Positions 17,489 to 25,199 of a stretch of DNA of 64,000 nt are shown here, one piece after another. Each line of letters opens with the position of its first letter. Position 1 is the first letter of the stretch. The position numbers and the translations under genes were made by a program. Source of the stretch: an uncultured Lentisphaerota bacterium (GTDB lineage Bacteria > Verrucomicrobiota > Lentisphaeria > Victivallales > UBA1829). Location of the stretch: NCBI GenBank assembly GCA_900320095.1, contig ONQZ01000031.1, positions 1-64,000 on the forward strand, given 5' to 3'. The notes below the pieces were generated by a model. The model was not told where the DNA came from. It made no database searches and was given only the letters and a program-made list of their open reading frames with translations.

Positions 17489-17782
17489 ATGGCAAATACA
17501 TTAGTGCAATTCCGGATTGATGATACTCTGCGGCAGCAGGCGAATGAGCTGTGCGTGAAACTGGGGCTGGACCTTTCAACCTATTTGCGCATGAGTCTCA
17601 CCAGACTGGTTCAGGAGCAGGGGGTGCCGTTTGCCCTGAAACTGAACACAGTCCCAACTTCGGCAGAAGCGATTGCAGCGATGCGGAAGATATCCGCCAT
17701 CTCGCAGGAGAACGGTACCTCGAAGATGACGTTGGCTGAGATCAATGCCGAAATATCCGCGGTGAGGAAACGCCGGAAATGA
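17489..17782 (+). CDS. RelB/DinJ-family antitoxin
   Basis: A 97-residue protein with the ribbon-helix-helix N-terminus of RelB/DinJ antitoxins (VQFRIDDTLRQQANELCVKLGLDLSTYLRMSL). The C-terminal part is charged and helical, as expected for a toxin-wrapping tail. The ATG at 17,489 follows a GGGAG ribosome site and overlaps the PIN gene by 4 bp at its 3' end. By analogy it represses its own promoter; a 7-bp inverted repeat over the -10 box is a likely operator. RelB-type antitoxins usually pair with RelE-type toxins; here the partner is a PIN nuclease. Confidence 0.85.
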   Translation: MANTLVQFRIDDTLRQQANELCVKLGLDLSTYLRMSLTRLVQEQGVPFALKLNTVPTSAEAIAAMRKISAISQENGTSKMTLAEINAEISAVRKRRK

Positions 17783-18201
17783 TCTATGCGGCCGTTGATA
17801 CCAATGTGTTGGTCTCCGCTCTGCTGAATTCCGAATCCAACCCCGGTCAGGTCCTGCTTTCTGTGTTCAACGGGGAGACCGTTCTCCTGGTGAACGAAGA
17901 AATCCTTGCCGAATATCGCGAAGTCCTCGCGCGGAAAAAGTTTCGCTTCCCACCCGATCTGGTTGATATTGTCCTGAGCAGACTTGCGGCATGCAGCCTG
18001 AACATTTCAGTTGCTTCTGCGAATTTCCCGGAGGTCACTGATCCGAAGGACCGCTGCTTTTATGCTGTGACTATGTCGGAGAGGCAAACAGAGGATGCCC
18101 TGCTTGTCACAGGAAACATACGCCATTTTCCGGTCAAACCGTTTGTCGTGACACCGGCACGGTTTGTTGAAATCCTTCGGGCCGACAGGCAACGGCAGTA
18201 A
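17779..18201 (+). CDS. PIN-domain toxin (putative ribonuclease)
   Basis: A 140-residue PIN protein of the COG1569 type. Acidic active-site residues are in the expected places: D7 in VDTNVLVSAL, a glutamate in NEEILAEY and an aspartate in TDPKDRCFYA. The C-terminus contains LLVTGNIRHFP, also typical. It should cleave RNA when freed from the antitoxin, and it overlaps the antitoxin gene by 4 bp. GC content here and in the antitoxin is lower than in neighbouring genes, consistent with acquisition. Downstream lies the convergent GTPase-locus membrane gene, only 31 bp away. Confidence 0.87.
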   Translation: MIYAAVDTNVLVSALLNSESNPGQVLLSVFNGETVLLVNEEILAEYREVLARKKFRFPPDLVDIVLSRLAACSLNISVASANFPEVTDPKDRCFYAVTMSERQTEDALLVTGNIRHFPVKPFVVTPARFVEILRADRQRQ

Positions 18202-18232
18202 GCCGAGTGAAAGGGAATCGGCGGGTGTCGAA

Positions 18233-18320
18233 TTACTTTCCCTGTTCTTCCGCCTTGGCTTCGTTCCAGAGTTCGTCGAGGCGTTCCATGGAGGTGCCGT
18301 CGACGGTCTTCCCCCCGGCG
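18233..18320 (-). repeat. Copy of the mazG 3' end (left copy)
   Basis: About 88 bp that align without gaps to 20,696-20,783, the true end of mazG, in the same orientation and the same reading frame. Most differences fall at third codon positions. The two copies bracket the GTPase/membrane-protein pair. Confidence 0.85.
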
Positions 18321-19009
18321 GTATCCTTTTCTCCTGCCTTGGTTCCGTCCGGCTGTTCGTTGTTCTTTTCGTTATCCGTTTGATCAGAACTTTCTTTGTG
18401 CTGGAAACGGTAAGCCATTCCTGCCATGCCGGCGATGAATAACAGCAAAACGATCCACAACAGGATGCTTTTATGGCTTTTTTCCTGCTGAAAGATTCCT
18501 TTTTTTGCGTTTGAATTGACCGGATTATCGTCGGGCAGAAGAACATTTGTTATTATACAGGGGTGCTCGGCAGTTGGCAAATCCTCTGAATCCAGTTCAA
18601 AATGGATGTTACATTCGTTTATTTCCTCCGACTCTAAATCATATCTTTCCAAATAGGCTTCTCTGATCCTGTCCATGAGCGCGGGCCCCCAGGAAAGAAG
18701 GGCAAACTCCTCCTGCTGATTCTGATCTTCACAGAGTATTAACAACTCGTGTGGAATCCTTCGTCCTGCCCTGTCGGAGATGTTTTTTTTATCGTCATAG
18801 CATCTGCATGCTATATAATACACTTTCCGGTTGCCCGAGGAAAGAAAACCTTTCCAATATCCGAAGTAGTCCTCATCGGTTAAAAAGACTTTTTTGTAGA
18901 TATTATCAGCAGAGGAGAACCCTAGAGGTCTAGATAAAAACTGGAACCCCCAGGATTTTCCCCTGGTAAACCAAAGGAAGGTATTGTTGTCGACTGTTAA
19001 TATGGACAC
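18233..19009 (-). CDS. Single-span membrane protein of unknown function with a MazG-derived tail
   Basis: A 258-residue protein I do not recognise. Residues 1-180 form a soluble domain rich in aromatic and acidic residues, one membrane helix spans 181-200 (SILLWIVLLLFIAGMAGMAY), and a polar low-complexity linker follows. The last 27 residues (GGKTVDGTSMERLDELWNEA...) match the last 27 of MazG encoded at 20,696-21,481 except for four positions. The DNA is also similar, so this tail was copied from mazG. The gene follows the GTPase by 24 bp on the same strand and is probably its partner, perhaps anchoring it at the membrane. Codon use is more AT-rich than in the flanking genes. Confidence 0.7.
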   Translation of the reverse strand: MSILTVDNNTFLWFTRGKSWGFQFLSRPLGFSSADNIYKKVFLTDEDYFGYWKGFLSSGNRKVYYIACRCYDDKKNISDRAGRRIPHELLILCEDQNQQEEFALLSWGPALMDRIREAYLERYDLESEEINECNIHFELDSEDLPTAEHPCIITNVLLPDDNPVNSNAKKGIFQQEKSHKSILLWIVLLLFIAGMAGMAYRFQHKESSDQTDNEKNNEQPDGTKAGEKDTAGGKTVDGTSMERLDELWNEAKAEEQGK

Positions 19010-19033
19010 AATGGATCCTTTGTTGTTTTGAAG

Positions 19034-20203
19034 TTATTCGTTATCAGCGAGGTATGTATTTCTGATTCCGACCTTGTTCATTTTTTCTTCAAAAGCGATC
19101 ATCACGGCGTCAATATAATCGCCTTTTTTGATGGCTTCTTCCTTTGCTTTGCCCAAGTTCACGACATTCTTCTTCGTCATGTCGTCGATAAGTCCGAAGT
19201 AATAGCCGACAATCGGGACCCATTTCAACCATCCGGTCGTTAATCTCCTGATGATTTCCAAGACTTTTCCTGCTGTCGCTATCGTCTGGGCCTTTTTCTC
19301 CGCCCACCATAAAGCTCTTTTTACAGGAACAGTAAATGCGATCGGGGCTATTAGATCGACACCTTTCTGTTTCGTTATATCTTTAATAGTTGTATTGCTT
19401 TCATCATATTCCGCCACAGAAAGGAGAAGATAATCATTTCCGAGGTTGAAGAACTCCGGTTCTTCAATGATCTCTTTGATTTCCCGTTTCAGTTCCTGTA
19501 TTTCGTCGTATACGGAATGGATAATGCGTTTTCTGAACATTTCAGCTGTCATGTCCGGAAGAAGATCTGCTTTGGTCAGACAAATGGTCCAGATACGCGG
19601 GAAATGCGCGAGCGGGGTCTTTTCATGCAGGAACGGAGCTTCTTTAAGACGGATGATTTCATCCTTGAAATGAGCGAACAGCCCCTTAAGATATCTGTCG
19701 CCATTTTCCTTTAACATCGCCCCGTCAACGAGAAACAGTGCGATGTCGGATGATAAAAGGGAGAGGAACGTCTTTTCCTTGTCCGCCTGCACTTCCCCCG
19801 ATTGCGATTTACACCACCATTCTCCAGGATAATCGTGCCAGACCAGTCTCCCGACATTTTTCGGGATTTCGTCAAGACGGATGTTGAAGCGGTATTCTCT
19901 TGAGGTCATCCTCGTTTGGAGGACCTGTTGTTCCATGATCTTGAAATAGGCGCTGAGCAGTGTCTGTCCTTGTGTTGTATCTTCCGCCACAAGACGGTAG
20001 CCTGCTTCCTTTTGGAATTTTAGTTCCTGCTGGTATCCGTAGAAACAGGTTAAAAGTGTCGTCTTCCCGCTGCCGTCTTCTCCAAACAGGGCGATGTGCT
20101 GTTCAAACTCCGGTCGATAGCCCGCGATTTTTCGCTTGACGGTCAGATACAGGTTTCGAAAAAAACCATCTTCGATTTGAGTTTGTTTCTTTTCCTCGGA
20201 CAT
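19034..20203 (-). CDS. TRAFAC-like GTPase of unknown role
   Basis: A 389-residue P-loop NTPase. The Walker A loop is GEDGSGKT (residues 41-48), Walker B reads WHDYPGE (D124, G127) and the base-specificity motif is TKAD (210-213), all of which point to GTP. The C-terminal third (about 300-365) has hydrophobic stretches near KWVPIVGYYFGLIDD that may touch the membrane. The start is chosen at MSEEKK because of a perfect ribosome site (AAGGAG) 6 bp upstream. It precedes the membrane-protein gene by 24 bp. Similar GTPase-plus-membrane pairs occur in presumed conflict or defence loci, but nothing here proves that role. Its transcript seems to start some 330 nt upstream in a structured leader. Confidence 0.75.
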   Translation of the reverse strand: MSEEKKQTQIEDGFFRNLYLTVKRKIAGYRPEFEQHIALFGEDGSGKTTLLTCFYGYQQELKFQKEAGYRLVAEDTTQGQTLLSAYFKIMEQQVLQTRMTSREYRFNIRLDEIPKNVGRLVWHDYPGEWWCKSQSGEVQADKEKTFLSLLSSDIALFLVDGAMLKENGDRYLKGLFAHFKDEIIRLKEAPFLHEKTPLAHFPRIWTICLTKADLLPDMTAEMFRKRIIHSVYDEIQELKREIKEIIEEPEFFNLGNDYLLLSVAEYDESNTTIKDITKQKGVDLIAPIAFTVPVKRALWWAEKKAQTIATAGKVLEIIRRLTTGWLKWVPIVGYYFGLIDDMTKKNVVNLGKAKEEAIKKGDYIDAVMIAFEEKMNKVGIRNTYLADNE

Positions 20204-20327
20204 AGATGTCTCCTTAAAAAGTGAGGGGGTGGATAGTGAGCCGGTCGCAGGGCAAAAGAAATCCAAATGGGGTGGAGGACATCCGTGCAGATATGAAAAA
20301 AGCCGAACGCTAAATCATTAACTACAC

Positions 20328-20468
20328 TGCACCGTAGGTCCAGCCAGAACCTGCTCACATTATGTAACAACGAAGAAACGTCCGGCAGACTGTGAAGACA
20401 CAATTCGCCCGGGCACAATTCATCTGTAATGTGAGCAAATACTGAGAAACTGGCTGGTTTACGGTGCA
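20328..20468 (-). other. Nested inverted repeats in the GTPase leader
   Basis: An outer stem pairs 20,328-20,336 with 20,460-20,468 and 20,340-20,347 with 20,450-20,457 (17 pairs with a small bulge). An inner 10-bp perfect stem pairs 20,353-20,362 with 20,427-20,436. Smaller palindromes lie inside (GCCCGGGC at 20,407-20,414). The element falls within the predicted 5' leader of the GTPase transcript. It could be a cis-regulatory RNA, a small RNA or a remnant of a small mobile palindrome. The rest of 20,204-20,695 is AT-rich and shows no gene. Confidence 0.55.
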
Positions 20469-20537
20469 TTTGCTGATTGCAATCGGTTTTCAAGGAACAG
20501 CCGCCTTTCGCGGCAGTTAAAGATACTTTATCACGCT

Positions 20538-20566
20538 ATTATAAAAAATCAAGCCGTATTTTTAAA
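20538..20566 (-). promoter_or_regulatory. Candidate promoter for the GTPase pair
   Basis: On the minus strand, TTTAAA (20561-20566) and TATAAT (20538-20543) have a 17-bp spacer. Transcription would begin near 20,531, leaving a leader of about 330 nt. Confidence 0.5.
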
Positions 20567-20695
20567 AAACATTATGTTTTTGATATCGTTTTTCTTTCAT
20601 TTCAGATTGTATGGATGGCTTTTGAGGCATAAAAAATATCCGGGTCTGCGGAAAGCAGATGACCGGACGCTGTTTTTATCTGAAAAATGCTGGGT

Positions 20696-20783
20696 TTATT
20701 TTTCCGGTTCCTCGGCCTTGGCTTCGTTCCAGAGTTCGTCGAGACGCTCCATGGGGGTGCCGTCGACGGTCTTCCCCTCGGCG
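20696..20783 (-). repeat. mazG 3' end (right, parental copy)
   Basis: The genuine last 29 codons of mazG, matched by 18,233-18,320. See the left copy. Confidence 0.85.
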
Positions 20784-21481
20784 GCGAGCTTCGACTCCAC
20801 GGCGCGGTAACGGCGGTCGAACTTGTCGGAGGCGCGGTTCACGACCTCCTCGCAGTTTTCGCCGCGGAACCGGAGGAAATTGACGACGGCGAATACGAGG
20901 TCGGCGGCCTCGTCGTTGACGCGGTCGCGGCTGCCCGACTTGTACGCCTCCTCCAGCTCCGCCATCTCCTCGCGGACCTTCGCGAGGATGTCGGCGTCGT
21001 TGGTCCAGTCGAATCCGTGCTTGGCGGCTTTCTTCTGGAGCTTCTCGGCGCGGAGCACGGCGGGGAGGTTGCGCGGCACGCCGTCGAGCGCGGACTTGCG
21101 GTAGTCGTCGTGCTCGGTCTTCTTGATCTTCTCCCAGTTCACGAGCACCTGCGCGGAGTTGTCCACATGGACGTCGCCGAAGACGTGCGGATGGCGGCGG
21201 ATCATCTTGTCGGAGATGCCGCGCGCGACGTCCTCCAGCGTGAACGCGCCGCGTTCCTCCGCCATGACGCTGTTCATGACGACCTGCATGAGGAGGTCGC
21301 CCAGCTCCTCGCACATCTCCGCGTCGGACTTGTGGTCGACGGCGTCGAGGTATTCTGCGGCCTCGCCGACGAGGCATTTCTTGAGGGATTCGTGGGTCTG
21401 CTCGCGGTCCCAGGGGCATCCGTCGGGCGCGCGCAGACGGCGCATGACGTTCACGAGGCGTTCAAGTTCGGACATGTCCAT
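20696..21481 (-). CDS. mazG: Nucleoside triphosphate pyrophosphohydrolase MazG
   Basis: A 261-residue enzyme with two MazG domains, of normal full length. It hydrolyses NTPs to NMP and pyrophosphate and so cleans up abnormal nucleotides or lowers ppGpp precursors. The first domain has CPWDREQTHESL and the acidic cluster EAAEYLDA...EELGDLLMQVV. The second has EEMAELEEAYKSG...DEAADLVFAVVN. The C-terminal tail (PMERLDELWNEAKAEE) is the usual MazG ending, which identifies this copy as the source of the tail repeated at 18.2 kb. The start ATG lies 5 bp after the ppk1 stop, making it the last gene of argG-ppk1-mazG. Confidence 0.94.
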   Translation of the reverse strand: MDMSELERLVNVMRRLRAPDGCPWDREQTHESLKKCLVGEAAEYLDAVDHKSDAEMCEELGDLLMQVVMNSVMAEERGAFTLEDVARGISDKMIRRHPHVFGDVHVDNSAQVLVNWEKIKKTEHDDYRKSALDGVPRNLPAVLRAEKLQKKAAKHGFDWTNDADILAKVREEMAELEEAYKSGSRDRVNDEAADLVFAVVNFLRFRGENCEEVVNRASDKFDRRYRAVESKLAAEGKTVDGTPMERLDELWNEAKAEEPEK

Positions 21482-21486
21482 ATCGT

Positions 21487-23610
21487 TCAAAACTCCGTTG
21501 CCGGGGCGTCCTGCGGAAATCCGGGGCGCTCCAGGCGTTTTCTGTAGTAGTTGTAAAGCGAGACCTGGGCGCGTTCGGATTCGTATTGAACCGCGCCCGA
21601 GGTGTGCGAATAGCGGTTTTCCCCGAGCAGGCGGCGTCCCTTCCGGCGGTCGTGGAGCGAGGTAAAGAGGATCACGTCCAGCTCGTCCTGAAGGGCGGGG
21701 GATTCGACCGGGACGAGGATCTCCACGCGGCGGGAGAGGTTGCGCGGCATGAGGTCGGCGCTGCCGATGAAATACTCCGGCGCGCCGCCGTTCGCGAAGC
21801 GGTAGATGCGGGAGTGCTCCAGGAAGCGGTCCACGATGCTGACGACACGGATGTTCGCGGCGGCTTCGGGCGGGAGCGAGGCGGGATTGAGGGCGCAGAT
21901 GCCGCGGACGACCATGTCGATGCGGACGCCGCGCCGTGCGGCATCGTAGAGGTGTTCGATGACCTCCGGGTCCTGAAGCGCGTTCAGCTTCAGCGTGATC
22001 CCGCCGGGGCGCTCGGGCGCGGAAAGCGCGGCCTCGCGGTCGATCAGTGCGAGGATGCGTTCGCGCATATTGTACGGGGCGGCGACGAGCTTGTTCCAGG
22101 CGGCGGGCGCGGCGAGCCCGGTGATGGCGTGGAAGAGCGCGGAAACGTCGTCCGCGAGCGCGTCGTCGCAGGTGAAGAGTCCGATGTCGGTGTACTGCTT
22201 CACGGTGGAGCAGTTGTAGTTGCCGGTCGGCAGATGCAGGTAGCGGCGCACCTCGTTGCACTCGCGGCGGACGATCAGCAGCATCTTCGCGTGGACCTTG
22301 ATCTTCGGCACGCCGTACACGACGTGCGCGCCTGCGTCGGCGAGCTCGCGCGAGAGCCGGATGTTGTTCTCCTCGTCGAACCGCGCCATGATCTCGAAGA
22401 AGACCGTGACCTGTTTGCCCGCCTGCGCCGCGCGGATCAGCGCGTGGACGACCGGCGGGTCCTGCCCGACGCGGTACAGCGTCTGCTTGACCGCGATCAC
22501 GTCCGGGTCGTCGGCCGCCTCGTTCAGCAGCCGGATCACCGGGTCGAACGATTCGTACGGGACGTGCAGGAAGAACGGGCCGCCGTCGCGGATGCAGTCG
22601 AACATGGAGCGGTCGGCGGGGCAGTGGACGGAAGGCAGGGGCGGCAGAGGCGGGTCGAGCAGGTCGGCATGGCCGGGGAGGTCGCGGAGCTCCATGAGGC
22701 ATTTCAGGTCGACCGGGCCGCGCACGGCGAAATGTTCGCCGGAGGCGACGCCGAGCGTGCGCATGAGAAACGCCCGTGCTTCGGCGGACATGGCGGCGGA
22801 CGTCTCCAGTCGCACGATCGTGCGCTTGCCGCGTTTCCGCAGGATCGCCTGCATCTCGCTGAGCAGGTCGCCGGTGTCCTCGTCCGGGGTCAGGTCGCGG
22901 TCGCGCGTGACCCGGAACGCCGCGCATTCGAGCACGGCGCAGCCGGGGAAGAATCCGGCGGCTTTCGCCCCGACCAGCTCCTCCAGCGGAAGGAGCAGGC
23001 TTTCGCCCGGCTTGTCTTCCGGTTCGAACCGGAGGAATCGCCCGGAGCGCGTCGGCACCTGCATGAAGGCGGTGCGGACCCCGTCCTGGCCGGGACACTG
23101 CACGCGGATGAGGAGTTCCAGCGCGAGCGCGGGCACGAGCGGCGGTTCCTCCGCGTCGGGATCGACGGCGACCGGGGTCAGGACGGAGCGGTATTCGCGT
23201 TCGAAGAGCGCGGACGCCTCCGCGGCGCATTCCTCCGGGAGTTCGTCCCAGCGGACGATGCGGATGCAGTGTTCGGCGAGCGCTGGCTTCAGGTTGCGTT
23301 CCCAGCTGGCGTACTGGCGCGCCGTCAGAGCGCGGATGCGCCGGATCAGTTTTTGCCGGAGCTCGAACGGGGAAAAATAATAGCGGCCGCCGAAACGGGC
23401 GACCGCATCGGGTGCGTGCCGGGCGAGGCCGGCGATCCGCACCATGAAGAATTCATCGAGGTTGCTGCCGAAGATGGAAAGGAATTTGGCGCGTTCAAGC
23501 AGGGGGACGGCGGGGTCCATGGCTTCCTCCAGGACGCGGGCGTTGAACGAGAGCCACGAGTCGTCCCGGAGGAGAATGGGCGGGTGTCTGTCCTCTGCCG
23601 GAGCAGTCAT
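21487..23610 (-). CDS. ppk1: Polyphosphate kinase 1
   Basis: A 707-residue enzyme that reversibly builds polyphosphate from ATP. The N-terminal domain carries FGSNLDEFFMVR, typical of PPK1. The phospholipase-D-like catalytic core has VKQTLYRVG, VFFEIMARFDEENNI and YLHLPTGNYN, which holds the autophosphorylated histidine region, then IGLFT. The second core block reads FIGSADLMPRNLSRR. Length is close to the family norm. It lies 24 bp after argG and 5 bp before mazG, suggesting a joint transcript of amino-acid, polyphosphate and nucleotide-cleaning genes. Confidence 0.95.
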   Translation of the reverse strand: MTAPAEDRHPPILLRDDSWLSFNARVLEEAMDPAVPLLERAKFLSIFGSNLDEFFMVRIAGLARHAPDAVARFGGRYYFSPFELRQKLIRRIRALTARQYASWERNLKPALAEHCIRIVRWDELPEECAAEASALFEREYRSVLTPVAVDPDAEEPPLVPALALELLIRVQCPGQDGVRTAFMQVPTRSGRFLRFEPEDKPGESLLLPLEELVGAKAAGFFPGCAVLECAAFRVTRDRDLTPDEDTGDLLSEMQAILRKRGKRTIVRLETSAAMSAEARAFLMRTLGVASGEHFAVRGPVDLKCLMELRDLPGHADLLDPPLPPLPSVHCPADRSMFDCIRDGGPFFLHVPYESFDPVIRLLNEAADDPDVIAVKQTLYRVGQDPPVVHALIRAAQAGKQVTVFFEIMARFDEENNIRLSRELADAGAHVVYGVPKIKVHAKMLLIVRRECNEVRRYLHLPTGNYNCSTVKQYTDIGLFTCDDALADDVSALFHAITGLAAPAAWNKLVAAPYNMRERILALIDREAALSAPERPGGITLKLNALQDPEVIEHLYDAARRGVRIDMVVRGICALNPASLPPEAAANIRVVSIVDRFLEHSRIYRFANGGAPEYFIGSADLMPRNLSRRVEILVPVESPALQDELDVILFTSLHDRRKGRRLLGENRYSHTSGAVQYESERAQVSLYNYYRKRLERPGFPQDAPATEF

Positions 23611-23634
23611 ATCCGAACCGGCGGCAACGATGGA

Positions 23635-24837
23635 TCAATAACGTTTCTGGGCGCTTCTGGCGAGGACGCGCAGACGGAGCGCGTTCAGCTTGATGAAGCC
23701 GGCGGCGTCCTTGTGGTCGTACACGTCGTCCTGTTCGAACGTGGACAGGGCATCGTCGTAGAGGCTGAAGGGCGAACGGCGTCCGGTCACGTGGCAGGCG
23801 CCCTTGAAGAGCTTCACGCGGACTTCGCCGGTCACGAACTTCTGGCTTTCGGTGATGGCGGCCTGGAGCATTTCGCGTTCGGGCGCGTACCAGAAGCCGT
23901 TGTAAATCAGGCGGGCGTAGGTCGGGATGAAGCTGTCGCGCAGGAACATGACCTCGCGGTCCATCGTGATCTCCTCAAGGCCGCGGTGCGCGGTGTAGAG
24001 GATGGTGCCGCCGGGGGTCTCGTACACGCCACGGGACTTCATGCCCACGAAACGGTTCTCGACGATGTCGACGCGGCCGACCGCGTGTTTGGAGCCGAGC
24101 TCGTTCAGCTTGCGCATGATGTTCGCGGGGGAGAGCGCTTCGCCGTTGACCTTCACCGGCACGCCCTTTTCGAACTCGATCACCACGTCTTCCGGCTCGT
24201 TCGCGGCCTGGGAGAGCGGCTTCGTCATCACGGAGATGTCCTCCGGGCATTCCTGCCAGGGATCCTCCAGGATGCCGCCCTCGAACGAGATGTGCAGGAG
24301 GTTGCGGTCCATGGAGTAGGGCTTCTTCAGCGTACTGGAGACCGGGATGTTGTTCTTGTGGGCGTACTCGATCATTTCGGAGCGGGAACGGAAATGCCAG
24401 TTCGGATCGCGCCAGGCGGCGATGATCTTAATGGACGGGTCGATGGCGTTCGCGTTGATCTCGAAACGGACCTGGTCGTTGCCCTTGCCTGTCGCGCCGT
24501 GGCAGATGGCGTCGGCGCCCTCGGCCTTGGCGACCTCGACGAGGCGCTTGGCGATGAGCGGGCGGGCGATGGAGGTGCCGAGGAGGTAGTTGCCCTCGTA
24601 AATGGCGTTCGCCTGCATCATCGGGAAGATGAAGTCGCGGGCGAATTCCTCGGTGAGGTCTTCCACGTAGCACTTGGTCGCGCCCGTGTTGATGCACTTC
24701 TGTTCGACCCCGGAGGTCTCTTCCGCCTGGCCGACGTCGGCGCAGTAACCGATGACTTCGGCGTTGTAGGTCTCCTTGACCCATTTCACGATGACGGAGG
24801 TGTCAAGCCCTCCGGAGTAAGCGACTACGACTTTCAT
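23635..24837 (-). CDS. argG: Argininosuccinate synthase
   Basis: A 400-residue enzyme that joins citrulline and aspartate with ATP in arginine synthesis. The N-terminal ATP-pyrophosphatase P-loop is YSGGLDTSV (residues 7-15). Later blocks include [28 protein letters not shown] and the C-terminal [11 protein letters not shown], all diagnostic. Full length. It heads the leftward operon argG-ppk1-mazG and has a TTGAAA/TATATT promoter 50 bp upstream. No other arg gene is in the window. Confidence 0.96.
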   Translation of the reverse strand: MKVVVAYSGGLDTSVIVKWVKETYNAEVIGYCADVGQAEETSGVEQKCINTGATKCYVEDLTEEFARDFIFPMMQANAIYEGNYLLGTSIARPLIAKRLVEVAKAEGADAICHGATGKGNDQVRFEINANAIDPSIKIIAAWRDPNWHFRSRSEMIEYAHKNNIPVSSTLKKPYSMDRNLLHISFEGGILEDPWQECPEDISVMTKPLSQAANEPEDVVIEFEKGVPVKVNGEALSPANIMRKLNELGSKHAVGRVDIVENRFVGMKSRGVYETPGGTILYTAHRGLEEITMDREVMFLRDSFIPTYARLIYNGFWYAPEREMLQAAITESQKFVTGEVRVKLFKGACHVTGRRSPFSLYDDALSTFEQDDVYDHKDAAGFIKLNALRLRVLARSAQKRY

Positions 24838-24886
24838 GGGATAAACTCCTCAGTTTGTGGTTTGGTAGAAAAAAAGTCATCCAAAC

Positions 24887-24915
24887 AATATACTCGTTTC
24901 CGCCGGATTTTTCAA
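24887..24915 (-). promoter_or_regulatory. Promoter for argG-ppk1-mazG
   Basis: TTGAAA (24910-24915) and TATATT (24887-24892) on the minus strand, 17-bp spacer. Confidence 0.75.
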
Positions 24916-24957
24916 CCGGAAAACGGGAAAGAAGACGAAGTCTTCCGAAAAAAAGAA

Positions 24958-25194
24958 GGGCAGGCCCTCCACGTGGGTAGTGTTCTGCTCCACGAGAACA
25001 CGAGGGAGGGGGGGGAATGTCCGTAAAAGCTTTTGCCGTGCGCGCCTCGCGCTAATAGAAATGTCGAGCGCAAGCGAGCTTACCAAGGCGCGAAGCGCCC
25101 CCAGCGAAGCGGGACGCAGCGCGTCCTTCTGAAAAGCAAATGTCCTCCCCGGTCACCAAGGACTGAGGAGGGCAAGCCCTCCACGTGGATAGTG
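24958..25194. repeat. Direct repeats in the argG/AIDA-like intergenic region
   Basis: A 25-bp element at 24,958-24,982 recurs at 25,170-25,194 with 23 of 25 positions the same (core CCCTCCACGTGG). Between them are short GC hairpins such as GGCGC-GAA-GCGCC. No coding frame is convincing across 24,916-25,199. The second copy abuts the end of the AIDA-like gene and may act in 3'-end formation. Confidence 0.5.
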
Positions 25195-25199
25195 CCGGG

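Noticed and set aside
18164-18442. Small rightward gene after the PIN toxin
   Set aside because: It overlaps the mazG-tail repeat and the membrane protein in antisense and has no ribosome site.
20143-20493. Leftward 116-codon frame over the structured leader
   Set aside because: It overlaps the GTPase start out of frame, has no ribosome site and no recognisable domain; the palindromes explain the sequence better.
20690-20790. attL/attR of a phage or integrative element
   Set aside because: The mazG repeats fit the geometry, but there is no integrase, phage gene or relaxase between them, so an integrative element is not claimed.
21586-25026. Plus-strand frame of 1,146 codons across ppk1 and argG
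   Set aside because: It is antisense to two well-identified genes and has the Val/Glu/Gly/Arg-rich composition of a codon-bias shadow.
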